A stretch of DNA of 64,000 nucleotides from Gnetum montanum. Lineage: Eukaryota > Streptophyta > Gnetopsida > Gnetales > Gnetaceae. This document shows, piece after piece, positions 45,268-58,839 of this stretch. Below the pieces are notes generated by a model. It was not told the origin of the DNA and ran no database searches. It saw only the letters and a program-made list of their open reading frames with translations. A program made the translations under genes and the position numbers. How positions within the stretch are numbered: the first letter of the stretch is position 1; each line of letters opens with the position of its first letter. Location: assembly GCA_015680685.1 (NCBI GenBank), contig MNCI01036530.1, positions 2,045-66,044 of the forward strand, in the 5' to 3' direction.

Positions 45268-46881
45268 ATGACTCACAAGAAGATTGGGATGTCTGGGGCT
45301 TCAACATGAAAGAGTAAGAAGTTCAAGCAAGCATCATCAAGCACTCCCAACACATATTTACCTAAATTTTGATCCACTAAAGCACAACATAGATTTGAGG
45401 TAACTCACTATATTTCAATAGTATTTGAGAGATTCCTTTGCTTCCAACAATTCTATCAAAATAAGCTAATGACATCTTTCCAAGTTTTAAATTGGGTGTC
45501 TTTTATTTTCATGAACTTTTTTGTTCCTAAGATTCTCATTAGGGATTTTTATAGTAACATTGCAATTACTAATGCTATGATTTAGGACTTTACTTCTACT
45601 ATTGGAGGGATTTTAATTGAAGTCACTTCCCATGTTCTTAATGCTACTCTTACCATCTCTAGTTTATATGTTCATATGGTTACAATTCATTCTATGTCTG
45701 ATATTTTCTCAAATGGTGCAATCCCTATTTCTCATGATGAATTTTGTGATGCTCTATTTGATCAGTTAGTGTCTTAACATAGTGGAAAAGTGCTTAGAAG
45801 TCATATGGCCTTAGATGCTTCTACCCTCTTCCTTATTGTTTTATACAAAATTATTTAAAAGGGGGAAGTTACAACCATTTATTGTCAGCTCAAGTTTTTA
45901 TTCTTTATTATCTTCTTACTGCTCAGCCGCTATATGTGGGTCATATCCTTTCCAAAGACACATTAGGTATCTTTACCAAGTATAAATTATATGGGAATTC
46001 TTTTCTCATCATTTTGTTGATTTGTGATAGAGAAGTTCCTATTCCCGATATGCCTCTACTTAAAGGTAAGCCTTGGTGAGTATTCACAAAAAAGGAGCAC
46101 CACTCACATTAAATCTATAGAAGTAAGCACCATGCCTTGGAAAGCAAGGAAGAAGATATTTATATTACCTCCCTAGACCTCTCCTTAGTTGAGAAGGTCC
46201 AAATCTATTAGCAACCAAATTAAATCAACTCTCAAGAGGATGCTAAAGCCTTTTTCTAGGACTCTTGGGATGATTAGTTGGAACCTCTCTTACCTTTGTA
46301 AGAGAATGGATGCAGCTAGAGTACCTCTTTCTTTAGATGGGTAGAAATTCAAAGTGATTACCACTCTTCCCATATTAGATAGCAAGGAGGATTGTCTCAT
46401 TTCATCTAGGAATTTAATAGCTATTGGACCATCCTAGGCATATGACTTGGAAAATGCCTCAAATTCCAAGGAGCTTGATGCACCACCCACACTTGTCTAG
46501 GGGGAGTTTCCTAATCCTATGTAGCCTAAACCTAGCTCTCATACTCATGATTATGCTCCACAAACATTTGAGTAGCAGGTGATGAAGAGCATCTTTGGAC
46601 CCTCATCTTAGTGGAGACCAATTGATCCTATCACATACCAAAGGAAGGGTGCTTTCTCATCTTTTCAGCAAGCTCCATCTCATCCACCCACATTATCTCA
46701 AATTTGTGTAAAGATACATTCCCAAAGAGCTCTTTTGCAACTTCTGTCTTTAGATGATGATGATGAAAAGGATGTTTCTAGCACTAGTAGTGACAATGAT
46801 GAAGAGAAGACATACCGACCTTCCAATGCAATAGCTTCCTCTAATAATGACTCTAACGATGCTACTAAGGTCAATGGATAG
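45268..46881 (+). pseudogene. Single ORF of E (plant-transposon-protein-like)
   Basis: One frame of 538 codons from ATG 45268 (MTHKKIGMSG) to TAG 46879-46881 without evident frame shift, but with multiple in-frame stops. A Lys/Ser-rich leader is followed by a domain with YQNKLMTSFQVLNW, PKILIRDFYSNIAI, ISHDEFCDALF and SFLIILLICDREVPIPDMPL, then a Pro/Ser-rich linker and an acidic tail STSSDNDEEKTYRPS. The RDFYSN and LI..L...VPI pattern resembles the 'putative plant transposon protein' domain family (about PF20167; from memory). It is the reference copy for G and L. Function unknown; no catalytic motif is visible. Confidence 0.68.
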
Positions 46882-47419
46882 GCTTGTTTGATGGTCCCTC
46901 CTTTTAAGTGATGTTGAAAAATAAAAATAATTTTTAGCTATTATAGATGTTGTGGATGTTTGTATGGTGGATTGTGGATGATTATGGATATTTTTTTGGA
47001 CAACCTTCTATGCATTTTTTTATATCAACGATAGTATATTGAACAAGTTATGAATTTTTTGGTAGCTATTTTGATAGAGAGCTTATGATAGTTTATATTG
47101 TTATTGATCTCTTATGAATGGACATCATGTTTATGTATATTCATAGCTATGTTTCCGGTACCGTGATATATTGTGAAGGCAGGTTTTTCCTTTTGAAAAT
47201 TTACAAAGACCTCTTGGTGTTATTAATTTTTTCCTTCTTCTGAACTCATGTGATTTGAACCCATTAACTTGAGCCTTTATATTCCTATTCTAGTGATACC
47301 CTCTACTAACATTGGAATCTATACATCTTAAATGCTTTTAATATTTATCATTTAATTTATATGCTATGAAATGTAGTAACCCATTTTCTTAAGTTTTGGA
47401 CATCACCAAAAGGGGTAGA
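46882..47419 (+). other. 3' untranslated region and PPT of E
   Basis: No gene. An AT-rich stretch ends in AAAAGGGGTAGAT (about 47408-47420) just before the LTR. Confidence 0.65.
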
Positions 47420-48499
47420 TTTTTAACCTTTTAGTATGTCAAAACCTTAGAAAAAATAAAGAATATAGAATATGTGTGTGATGATAGTTTTGCAAGACTA
47501 TGAACAAGGACTTCACATGAAGAACTAAGACTTCAAGAATGAGATTCACAATGAGATGTTAAAATGAAGACTAAGTGAACAAAATGAAAGCATGGATACA
47601 AATGGAGTCTACAAGCCAAAAAATGATGTCCTAGAGACTACCAAGATGTTAAATTTACAAGAAAATGCTTTAGATTTCAAAGCACAAAAATAGAGTGGAT
47701 ATTTATGAAAAATAGAAAACATCTATCTTGGAAGATAGACATCCACAAGTAGATGTCTACACTTAAAGTTAGACATCTCTCTTGCATTGGAAGTGTTCAT
47801 AGATAGACATCACATCCTTGAATTAGACATATATACCAGCCATTTGATAGTCGTTGCATGAATTTTGAGGAGTTTTTGGAAACTCCAAGGGTATAAGACA
47901 AAGTGAATTTATTGGAAATTATGCAAGTACTATCATTGTCAAATTAATTCAAGGCTATTAAAAGAAATCTTGTGATTTTTTTTCATTGTACTATCATTTG
48001 TATATTTTATATGTTTTGAGCTTCATTTCAAGGACTCTATACATTTGGTTACACTTTTTACTTGTTCTATTTCTTTCTTTATTTCTTATAGTTCTATGGG
48101 GTTAATGTGCTTCTTGTAAGAAGGCATCTTTGTTGAGCTTGCTAAGATCTTACAGGATTGAGTGGTTTTACAACAACCAAATACTCTAGAGTAGAGCTCA
48201 TGTTTGTAAAGGTTGTGGGATCCTTTAAATCACAGTATGAGTTTGTTGGGACCTTGTAGGGTTGAGTGGTTTTGTAGTCATGAAACACGCTAGAGTAGAG
48301 CTCAAATATTCTAAAGGGTGTGGTATCCTTCAAACTACATTTTGAAGAAACAAAGTTTAGATATGTGCATAGATTCTACACTTTGAGTGTGGACATACCC
48401 AAGTTGGGAAACCACATAAAATTTATACTTGATTTTGGTGATTATAGAATTTTTAGTTTGGGAGCTTATTCAACCCCGTTTCTAAGTTCTTGATCCAGA
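47420..48499 (+). repeat. 3' LTR of E
   Basis: About 1080 bp. The start is decayed (TTTTTAACC for TGTTGACC) and the end TTGATCCAGA resembles TGATCCACA. Five AGACATC/AGATGTC motifs (47737-47825) precede GGGTATAAGACA (47889). R-U5 contains two copies of a unit of about 115 bp with 'agagtagagctca' and 'ttgtagggttgagtgg' cores (48155-48310). The partner 5' LTR of E was not found; the LTR at 43693 is adjacent but too different. Confidence 0.8.
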
Positions 48500-50506
48500 C
48501 CATGAGCCAATCACAACTCATGATTTGCTTAAATTTTTCCACAAGTAACTCTATTACTCATGGTGCGCTCATAGTTAATTTCTTAGGGTATTTCAAAAGT
48601 TGAAATTTTAGGGATGGGAAACCTAAGGGGATATTATTCTACTAAAATCTTTAATAGATTAGAGCATGTAGCTTTTAGTCTATGAGTTAGAAATTTGATT
48701 CTAAGGGATATACTAAGATATGTGGTATATAGAAGCATAGTAAAAATATATGTTAAGTGACATAGTAAAAATATACATTCAATGACTATCACATTAATTT
48801 GATAGCCAACCATAGTAAGTCATCATCAAATCCTTTATCTTATCTATCAAGATGAATTATGCAACACTTTCATTTATCATGTAATTATTTCCTTTTTATT
48901 AAAAATAATTCACAAGATAATGATAATATGCAACATTTCTTACATATAATTTATAAAGTTGCTAGCTCTTGTATTAATCAAGAAAAAGTAGCTAACTTAT
49001 AAAATAATGAACTCAACATATACATCAATTATAAAGAAGATGATTGGAATTTGATGAAAGTCTTAGAGATCTTATTATCTTGTTTAATTTTAATATTTCT
49101 ATTCATCAAAAATTGTAGTTTGTGTTAGATAAATCAAATTAAAATTGGTATTTTATCATCTAAACATCCAATCTTTACTAGATAGTTTTTCTATGTTAAT
49201 AAAAAAATCTTGCATTTTCTTCCTATCTTATACATTTTTATAATATATTTTTTAAAATTTTTTTTCAAATGAATGAAGGTTTTATAATGACATAATAACA
49301 TTGTATAAAGGATTTTAACAAAGAGTTTCTTAGGATCTTTGTTGTTAACCCAAAATCCTAGGTGGGCTTGGAATTCCTTCACTATCTCATCAAGTAAAAA
49401 AATGTAAAGCTAATTTGATAATCTAAATTTGTAAAGAAAAAGAATCATTTGTAATGAAGTGCCTAATATATTATCAAATTGCAAAGGAATATCCTGTCAT
49501 AATTTGATTCTCTTAAATGTAATTATTCAAGTTTGGAATCTTATGTTTGTAAAAAATTAGAAAAATTGGAATTTTTATTATTTTTTATATAATAATTCAA
49601 ACACACATTAGTACAAGTGATAGTACTTCCTTATGAAATTCATTCTTAAATGTTCCAAATGATTAATTAGATTGTAAATTAGCTCATTATCATTTTTACA
49701 AAAGCCTTATTAATTTACATTATGTGTACACTATAACTACATCCTAAGACATATAGCCAACATGTTACTTTACCATAATTATAGAAGAGTGTAACCATGC
49801 CTTGTGAGAGACTCAAATTAGCAACCTCTTACAAAATTTTTCAAACAAAGACAACCTAATTCCTCTCATTCACAACCTCTTAAACCATTATTCAAACTAT
49901 GTCATCCTAGTAAATAGGTAGAACTAAAACTTATAACATATAATTTAATTGAGTTCTAAGCACCCCTTATATATTTAATTTATAAAGAATGATGTAGGAT
50001 ATGTGTGTGTGTGTGAAAGAAAATAAATAGCTTTTGTTTAAGTAAATTAGACTTGTGTGTTTGCTATGGTACTAAATATGCTTTCTTCTCAATGAAAGCT
50101 TTTATTTTTCAATCACCAAAAAGACCTTGAAACTTTCATAGTAGTTTTTTTTTATTTTTATTAATGTTTTTTTCAATAGTGAAGGATAAGCTATAAATGG
50201 GAAAATTGAAAGTGAAATTTTATTACATCCATAGGCCCTCTAGAACTATTAGGTAGTAGAAATATATATGCTATGAGTTTTGAAACCTTCATTGAGAAAA
50301 TTAGCAAGTGTTCTTAATAATATTTTGAACAAATCAACCAAATATACAATAGTAATATCCCACCTATGTCTAATGTGCTCAACTATAAGACATTGCAAGA
50401 AATTTTTGTATTCATCTTTAATGCTATTTATACTTCAAAATCAGTATATTCATTCTTCAAGAGATAAATTGCTAGCCATTTACTTGTTTCAATTCTTGAA
50501 TGATAA
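48500..50506. other. Gene-free AT-rich region
   Basis: About 2 kb of AT-rich DNA without conserved frame or repeat match. It contains a (TG)7 microsatellite at 50002-50014. The frames present (for example 49382-49191 and 50280-50537) show no family features. Confidence 0.5.
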
Positions 50507-50554
50507 GTTTTATCAATTTGTAGCATGTTGGAACTAAAATAAGTAAAACATAGG
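50507..50554 (-). repeat. SINE, 3' tail part with target duplication
   Basis: Tail of the SINE whose head is at 62167-62280. The flanking direct repeat GTTTTATCAATTTGTA is at 50507-50522 and again at 62281-62296. C inserted into the SINE (TSD ATAGG), leaving 32 bp of tail on this side. Confidence 0.6.
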
Positions 50555-51156
50555 TGATGAGTGGTGGAGTAATCTAACACCCAACCATACAAGCCACAAG
50601 TGTTTCATGCCCAACGAGATCATAATCTGTACACACCTTAGGCTTCATGTAACTACTACTGGGATTACCAAGTACTTCACTACTGGGAAAACCAAGTGAT
50701 AGTAGCATTTGGTTACAAGCAATTACACTTAAGTGCTCGAGATCAGTTGTACTCATTTTTCTTAACAACAATAATGGTAAAGTGCCTGGAAAAGTAAACA
50801 TTAACTAAGAAAATAGTAAACATTATTCTAAGTAAAATAGTAAACTAGGAGAATGCTATAATAGTATGAAATAGCTTGATCTCTATTGCTAGTCACACTT
50901 CTTCCCATGTATAAGATGCTAGAATAAAGACTCCATACACTACACCACACTACACTATAGGCATTCACACTTCTAACTGCTAAAGGCTAACTCATGAAAA
51001 AAAACTACAAGAGTTACGCTACTATTGAATGAAAACTTATGCAAATCCATGAACCTAAGTGATGTATTTATAGTTTGGCATGCATATTGCAATATTGCAT
51101 TTATGATAATGTAACTAGTGCTACGATATCATAGTTTACCAAATTTTGATTTATCA
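50555..51156 (-). repeat. 3' LTR of C
   Basis: 602 bp, starting TGATAAATCAAAATTTGG (51156) and ending CACTCATCA (50555). Compared with B, about 200 bp are missing near 50622. U3 has GATATCGTAGC and CAATATTG motifs before ACTATAAATAC. It closely matches the 5' LTR (61600-62161) in U3. Confidence 0.88.
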
Positions 51157-51339
51157 TACCCCCACGACTAATCGAAACTCATCCTTAAGTTAAAACAAAT
51201 GAGGATAGAGTTCCTTATAAAATTGGAAGGTAGAGTTACATGACACTTTATGTCACAATGGTGTTTTTACAAAAATGACAAAAGACATGATAAAACAAAC
51301 TTTGATAAAAAAATAAAATTGGATGAAGCTCGATGTAGC
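51157..51339 (-). other. PPT and short 3' untranslated region of C
   Basis: The minus strand reads TTAGTCGTGGGGGTA directly before the LTR start, the same PPT type as D and K. The remaining 170 bp hold no gene. B lacks this stretch because A interrupts it. Confidence 0.75.
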
Positions 51340-53620
51340 CTATGTAGTGCTTGATGGTGGTGGCTCTTCAATCAGTTGCTTCCCCTTGTCATCAAGCTTT
51401 TGTAGCTTGTATCTATTTAGGAGTGCATGAAGTTTCTCCTCTGTTCTTGGATCATGTACCTTCCATGTTTGTTATGCAGTCTATGATGGAGCTGGTGCAT
51501 CCCATGGACATAGTAGCTACAGGAACTTGTCATCTAATTGATTTGCCACATGTTAATCTCAATAGAAAATTTTTGTCTAAATGCATGTACTTACTTCATT
51601 GATAAGGTTTTATTTTCTCTTGTTAAGCTGCTCATATCTTGGTTAGCCCTCATTAGTTATTCTCTCAACTGATGAATGCTTTCTTCCAAGATATTTTTCT
51701 ACTTCTCAATGTTGGCTAACCTAGTGTTATCTACATCAAGCTATGTGTTTTATTGTTGTGTTGAGTGAGTACCTTAGCATGCATGTACACCTATGCTTTT
51801 GCTACTAAGGAATTCCACATTAGTTTCTCCTTTTCATTTTTCAATTGTTGGTTCTACTCCAGTACATGATTCATTTTTTCTATTTTGAATTATGCTAGTT
51901 GGTCAGGTGTAATGAATTGAGTATGATCTTTGCATTCTAACCTTAGGATCACAAGCTCTTTTTGTAATCTAAGGATTTTAGCTTCTACATGCTCTACCCT
52001 GGTCTCTTCCTTGAATAGCTTACCCTTGGTCGTGATCAGTTCTAACTGCACTATAGAGACATCACTTGGGATGTTGAAAAGAGTTATGATTACTTTCCCA
52101 GTCTACAACTATCGATCTAGAACATTCTCATGATCTATAGGAGTCATTGAGGTACTAGCTAACATTGGAGCACCTTAGGTTCCAGTTAGATCTATTGGTG
52201 GCACAATAGGTACATTGAATGATTTCTTAATATGAATAGTGATCACTTTGATGATTCCTGCTACATCTTGGTGCTGCATGATCAAAATGATTGCTACTTC
52301 TCCTATTTCAAGAACCACGTGGAATGATGCAATGTTTCCAAACATTTGTTGTGGCCATTGGGCCTCTCCTCCTAACTATAATGATATCTATCCACTTATA
52401 GGATTTGTAGAAACTATGGGTTGAATGGAATTATCAATTACTCTATAGAGGTTAGCCTCCTCCAGTGTTGCCCAACTGATAGTTTTTGCAATCTATTGCA
52501 AATGACTCATTACTGGCCTATAGTCTTGTAGTAGTAGTGGTGGAACTTGCTATTGTTGGTATACTTGTTGTTGCTATTATTGTTGCTATTATTACTACTG
52601 CTTTTTCTACTACTGACCACTAGGTCTCACTTGTCATTATTATTTACTAGTTTTTTGTGGTTTCCCCAGCTTCAGTTCCTTCCTCCACCTAATCTTTCTT
52701 AGGTGGTGTTGGCTTGACCATTTCATCATATGAGGCATTTTAAGCCTTCTTGAGGATGCCATTGGTGTATCCCATAATTCTAGCATGTTTTCATAGCTTC
52801 TTGATTAGGCATGGAAACGGAAGTGTGAGCTTCCCTTCCTTCTTTTCTTTGAACTACCTTTGAATCCTCATGAAATAGAGTTATGTGAGATTTATGTTAT
52901 GCTTTCCATTAGAATTACACTTCCTCTAGCCACATAGGTAGATAATCTATTTAATCTTTTTAAGTGATAGGTGCCAATTTTAAAATATGTTCTCTCTTCC
53001 AAAGTCAGCTTATTATACTCCTTGTCTTCCTTGTCATATGTCCTTTTTAACCATAGTTTTCTAGTTTTTTTGTTTGATCTAGTGGACAAATGTGCTAATC
53101 TTGCTCCTTCATTTGGCACATTTAGGTATTTAGCTATTTCCTTAACTAAATAAAAAATAGATTCGATGTTGACTATAGCATCCTCTTCTTTGTTATGCTA
53201 GAATTGGTAGGTCTTCCCTAGATACCACTTACCACTATTTGAAAGTATGGTCCATAGTGATAACACTTGGAGTTACATCCTTACCACCTTTGGAAAAAAT
53301 TCTACAAATGGACCAAATTTTATTTCTATGATCATGATAGTCAAGGGTGTTCTTACTTGGATGATTTGGAGACATTTTAGTGATAGTGTGAGGCATTGTC
53401 CTTGTACTTGTGGTTCTTTCACCTCCCCCTAAGCCAAATGTCTGGTAGCAGGAGTTTCTTGATGGATACTAAAAGATTGATCCTCCTACTTCACATGGTC
53501 TACTTGTGGCTCTTATGCTCCTATTTGGCCTTTTCCTTGGCCTGTTGGTCTTTTACTTGTTGGCTTTGAGGGTTCTCTTATTACTCCTTTTTTTGGGGAT
53601 CTTTTGCAATCATCAAAGAT
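51340..53620 (-). pseudogene. Extra ORF of C between integrase and 3' LTR
   Basis: About 760 codons, ending at TAG 51340-51342 after LDDKGKQLIEEPPPSS. The best open part is 53119-52892 (VPNEGARLAHL upstream; LTLEERTYFKIGTYHLKRL); before it FGPFVEFFPKVV and NSGKWYLGKTYQF (53340-53200). The C-terminal half is helical and coiled-coil-like (52160-51700: DHENVLDR, VSIVQLELITTKGKLF). The conserved order with B shows a real former gene. No signal peptide or transmembrane segment is evident, so an envelope role is not supported. The family is unrecognised. The N-terminus is approximate. Confidence 0.67.
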
Positions 53621-55690
53621 TTAGGAAGTATTAAATTTTTTTATTTGATCTTTAATAACTCCTTTCCTTTCTTATAGCTTTAATTAGATCAAATTTTTAG
53701 CCTACTATGTCTACAGAGTTAGAAAAATTTTCAAAAAGAAACCCCATAAGTATTAGTTTCCTTATAACCCTTCATAGTTGTTCATTTTATTGTTGTTTAT
53801 GGCTCATAATAATCAACATGGTTCATTAAGAGGATGATTTAAGAGTTTCTAGCATTAATGTGATTGATTTCTATTAAAAATTTTCAATTTTTCCTTCATA
53901 CATACCTTTACCCTTTGGGTGTTAGATAATTCTAACACTGGTTTCTATTATAGCCCATTAAGCACACCCTCTTAACTAAGTTGAGAGGTCTGTGACCAAC
54001 TAAGTTCAAGAAGCACAAAAATTAGAGCTATAACTATGGAGTTATGAGGGTTGCAAGTTGGGAGGTTAAAGCTTAGTATTCAAGAGAAAAAATTTGCAAA
54101 AACTCTCCCCACTTGAAAAGCTTGAAATTAAAAATTATCACCAAATTCCTGTGTATATATAGGTTTGTGGACTCCAATATCAAAGGTAAAAATTTCATAC
54201 TTTCCATTAACTTTTAATGATAGAAAATGGATAATTTTGAATATTTGGAAGATATTGGACATGTTTAGAGGGTCTTAGACCATGTATGATGCATATTTTT
54301 TAAAAAATGTGACATGGAATGTTTTTAAAGAAGAAATCTTGGGCTAGGAAAGTTCATGAAGTTTCGATAAGATGGATGAGATGGTTAATGAGTTCATGTT
54401 ATTGGAAAAAATGTACTAAATGTTAAGGGAAGTTTTTATTGATATTTATTATTGTTAGAAAGCTTGAGATGATGTGGAATCATTTGGCAAGTATAAGATT
54501 CAACAATTATTCAAGTGGATCCTTCCCAAAGTAGGCTTCGGTCCTTAATGCCCTTGTATAACCACATCTAAAAGTGTCCATAGGCACCCAAGGAGTTGAA
54601 TGTAATGCATACCTATTTAGCAAAACACACATGTTAGTATCACCAAGTTAGGAAATTTATGCTATGCTACACAAAACCACAAATTATGATTATTCATATA
54701 GTGAGATTAAATGGACTTAGACAGGATTGCAAAAATTGGGACGTGAGGTGTATTACCATAGGAATAATGAATTCTTGTGTTTTATTAGTAGTTAAGGTAA
54801 CCATTAGCATTTCTTTTCAAGATTCAAACCAAGTTTAGACCACATTCCAATGACATCGTATTGTTTTATTTCCTAGAGTTACAATTGTAAGACTACCACT
54901 ATTGCAAGGAGTATTGTTACTTGGCATATTGTCCAAGGAAGGCATTTGTTTAGTGCACTTATTATTTTTTGAAATTTCTAAGAAGCCACCTACCTTTAGG
55001 CATGGGTAACATGTCTTTCCAGTGAGACCCCTAGAAATTTATTATGCATGAGCTTTATTTTTATCTTTTTTAGTCTTACCATAGGACTACCTTTAGTCAT
55101 GGATAACATGTATTTCTAGTGACATGGTTATTCTACTCTAACTTCCAATTTTCATTAGATCTACAAGGATATAATATGACCTAAGCAATAGGATAGAACT
55201 AATAAAAGTAATCCAAGAGAGTTCACAAATCCCCTTGATGTCACACTCTTTACATTCCCACATGGTTCTTCACTTTTTGGTCCAATCATAATGATCACGA
55301 GTTTATTTGTAGTTGTATGATGATAAGAATATCATTATGGCCATGGTAAGGACCATTTATTAATGGAATTAATGGATGAATGTTGTGGTCTCACTATTCA
55401 AATAATCAATCCCTTATGGCTTGATAGCATAGGAAAATCTTCACCTTGTCGGGCTACATCTTGCCTTATTCTTAATGTGTTTTATTAACAATCAAAATTA
55501 TTTACAAAGATCTTGAAAACATGGTATGAAAGAGATAATAAGAATTGGAAAATGATGTAATGAATGAAAAATTATTAAAAAATTAGAAAATGTAAAAGAA
55601 TATTGAAAATTTAAGAACGTGAAAAATGAAAAGAAAAGAAGAAATTTAGCAAAGTACTTATGGTTCCAGATTGACAGCCCCAAAACTATC
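53621..55690 (-). other. Spacer of C with weak internal TATA block
   Basis: A 2-kb non-coding spacer homologous to 4461-6400. At about 54195-54155 the minus strand has TTTGATATTGG and then CCTATATATACACAGG, in the position of B's internal promoter block but with only one GATATT motif left. No gene. Confidence 0.6.
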
Positions 55691-56815
55691 ATTAGGATCA
55701 GTTAAATGGAAGATAGAATAGGTAGAAGATTGTTGGGTAGATTGGGTAGACTCCTTGGAATATTTGTAATAGAGTTTGACTTGTTGGATATTGATAAGAA
55801 TAAGATTATGTGGATAAGATGGATGGTAGATATGTAAGCCACCAAATGGATAAGTGGCTTGAACAATGTATGGTCACTCCCAAAGTGTCTAAAATTTAGC
55901 TTTTTAGGGTAAATGGTTAGGATTATAGTAGAGGGCCTTATCACCTAGTTTTATAGTTCCATGCCTTATCCATGTATCATGCCTAAGTTTGGAGTAATGC
56001 TTATGGAATGCACTACTCATAAGTGCTACTAGTCTATTCTCATGTAGAAGATTTAGATTCATGAGGTATTCTCATTAGGCTAAGCTCAAGTTGAGGGCAA
56101 GTTCACTAGTAGTAGCTAGAGTGTGGAGTTCTACTTAGATTAGGAGTGTTGGAAACTTGCTTTAAACTAACTTCTATGGTGATTACCCTATAGGAAATTT
56201 CTAGGATGTCCTAGAGGCTCATATAGTATCATTCAATTTAGTGCTCTAGTCCTTTCTAAACCTACTAACCATTCTAGTAAGTATTCTAGTAATTTCATGG
56301 TTAGTAACTTTAGCTTAATCGTTTGCTTGGGGATGATATGGTGTTGTTAGCTTATGATTCACCCTAAGTTGTTGCATGATATTTTTAAATGTAGCACTGG
56401 TGAAGTAAGTTCTATTGTCTAATATGCACATTCTTGGTACTTGAAATCTATTCACCACATGTTGTTGGAAAAATTTGGCAACTATCTTTGCTATACAATC
56501 TTTTACTATTTCTTCCTTTGCCCACTTCATATAGTAATCCACAATCATAATTATATATCGTTTTTCATTCAACATCAATGTTATGGGCCCCATAAAATCA
56601 ATTTCCCATATGTCAAAAGGTTCAAGTGGCTATATCTAGTGTTGTGTCCCTTTGTATTTAGCTATAACTCCTCTATCTCTTTGGCATTGGTTACAAGATT
56701 GTGCAAAAGTATGGGCATGTCTAAACAAGATAGGCCAGAATTATCCTACCATCATCAAATTGAGTGTCATTCTATGACCTACATAGTGGCCACCACATGG
56801 ACCTTCATGGGCATC
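55691..56815 (-). pseudogene. Integrase of C
   Basis: The zinc module spans the RNaseH border (DAHEGPCGGHYV near 56830, CNQCQRD near 56700). The core is open for 93 codons (56593-56315): MGPITLMLNEKRYIIMIVDY, ILDNRTYFTSATFKN with the second catalytic Asp, and TPYHPQAND. The first catalytic Asp in IDFMGPI is retained just upstream. The C-terminal part (about 55950-55690) has IKLGDKALYYN and a GPYIV-like WxxPYIVQATYPFG run. Gly-to-Arg in the LDNG motif and several stops show decay. Confidence 0.83.
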
Positions 56816-57460
56816 CTATAAGACTTGTTGGTCACATTCTGGCACACACCATCTGACAAGCCCATATGCATAGATCTTGTATAGATTGTCACTTATTTCC
56901 ATATATTGTTTTGCTCTATGAAGGAATATCTCATGCTTTTTCCTACTCCATTCAACAAGGAGCTCTTGTGTTAATAGATAAATCAGATATTTTGCAATCC
57001 ATGGCTTCCCTATTGCATTTATAGCCTTTACTATTTTAGTAAACAAATCCTCATTGGGAGATTGGTTTGATAAAGGTTTTGTTTGATCTTTGAAATCCCA
57101 TCTTAGTCTAGATAGATGATCAGCTAATACATTTTCTGTTTCCCTTTTTTTTTCTTGATCATCATGTCAAATTCTTGTAAAATTATGAGCCATCTTATCA
57201 CTTTAGGGCTGACCACTAGTTTGTTCATAAGAAATTGGATGGCACTATGATCGGTGTGGACATAGATTTGGTACCCGAGCACCTAGTGTCTAAATTTTTC
57301 AAGTGCATACACCATAACCATCAGCTCTTTTTCTATTGTGGTGTAATTTAATTATGTTTTAATGATGCTCTTGCTAGCATAGTGTATGTAGTAAGGTCTC
57401 TTTTGATCATCTAGTTGTGTGAATACTTCGCCAAGCACATAGTTAGAAGCATTGATCATG
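56816..57460 (-). pseudogene. RNase H region of C
   Basis: Starts INASNYVLGEVF (from TDASN, first Asp lost to Asn), then YTTIEKELMVMVYALEKF, VHTDHSAIQFLMNK and NVLADHLSRLRWD, followed by a tether with an open stretch (57046-56816: RKKHEIFLHRAKQYME). It matches D's domain block by block. Confidence 0.82.
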
Positions 57461-58420
57461 ATGTGAGAAGGTCCTAACTAATACAAAGCTTGAAGGATTG
57501 GTATCTCCAATAATTTTTACTTTATATCTTCAAATGCATTTTCACATGACTCTATCCACTTGAAGGATGCATCTTTATTTGTGATTTCTATAAGAGGTTT
57601 AGCTATCTTTGAAAAGTTTTCTATGAATCTTCTATAATATCTTGTGTGTCCTAAGAATGATCTCACATCTTTTACTATCTCTAGCCTTTGAGTGATATTT
57701 TGTATGACTCTAATCTTTGCAAGATCTACCTCTATATCTTTTTGAAGGGTTTTATGTCCTAACACTATGCCTTCCTAGACCATGAGATGGCTTTTATGTG
57801 AATTGAGCTTAAGATTGGTTTCAACACAACTCTTAAGTACCTACTCCAATCAATCCAATGCTCACTTGAAATCATGTCCATATGTTGAAAAAGAATCCAT
57901 AAAGACTTCTATTTCATTTTCAATTTGTTTCTAAAAAATGCTAAGCACAAGTCCATGGAACATGGCAAATGCATTGTAAAGACCAAATGGCATATGTTTG
58001 TAGGAAAAAATTCCCCATGGACTGGTGAACATTATTTTCTTTTGGTCATTAGGTACAATGTGAATTTGATTGTATCCAATTTATCCATCCAAAAAATTGT
58101 AATACTCATGTCCTATAGTTGTGTCCAAGACCTGATCAACAAATGGTAAATGGAAGTAATCCTTAAATGTAGCAGCATTCAACATTCGAAAGTCAATGTA
58201 GACTCATCATTTGGCCTCCTTCTTTGGAAAAATCACTAAGGGACTAACCCATTCACTATCTGCAATAAGATAGATGAGTCTTACCTTTAGCAATTTCTCC
58301 AAGTCTTTCTTGACTACTTATTTTAATTACAAATTGATCCTTCATTGGGTTTGGAATCATGGTTTGATTGTAGAGTCAATACATATCTAGTGTTGATAAA
58401 TTCATGGATCAATTCCTATG
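57461..58420 (-). pseudogene. Reverse transcriptase of C
   Basis: The minus strand carries SEWVSPLVIFPKKEAK (about 58255), VYIDFRMLNAATFKDY, FVDQVLDTTIGHEYYNFLDG (58140-58080; then a stop where D has YNGYNQI), FTSPWGIFSYKHMPFGLYNA, and the catalytic box as FMDS instead of FMDD (about 57895). It ends with 82 open codons (57765-57517) including VRSFLGHTRYYRRFIENFS. Loss of the second catalytic Asp means an inactive enzyme. Confidence 0.85.
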
Positions 58421-58839
58421 GTCTCATCATAAGACCACACAAAGGTTATGGATCATCTGTTAATTACTTCCAGTAACTTCCTTTTCTTTTCTTCTTTCAA
58501 ATTGGCATTGATTATTACTAGCTTCTTATTGTTTAAAAATGCATATTCCAATGTTGCTAGTGGGACCTTTAGTTCCAATGGCTCTAGTTCCATAGTGTCT
58601 GGAATCCTCAAATGTCCCTAGTATATCTCTTCTTCTTGATTTTTTCATAGGTGGAAGTGCCTTTTCCTTAATTTCTCTAACTTATTAGTTTCTTCAACAT
58701 AAGCACTAATAATTGTTTCCTCTAGTTCCATGTACTCATGGGATTTTGTATCTTCATTTGTGATTGGCCAATGGGTACCTTCTTATTGTGTGGTTGCTAC
58801 ATACAAATACTGTTGAACACATACTTCTTCTACATATTT

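Noticed and set aside
43693-48499. Single element with LTRs 43693-44991 and 47420-48499
   Set aside because: The LTRs agree in R-U5 but differ strongly in U3 and length, the first has its own upstream PPT (3' LTR of L), and no PBS follows it.
51340-53620. Envelope gene by analogy to Athila
   Set aside because: Position fits, but no signal peptide, transmembrane segment or cysteine pattern is visible in the decayed readings, so I leave it as an unnamed extra ORF.
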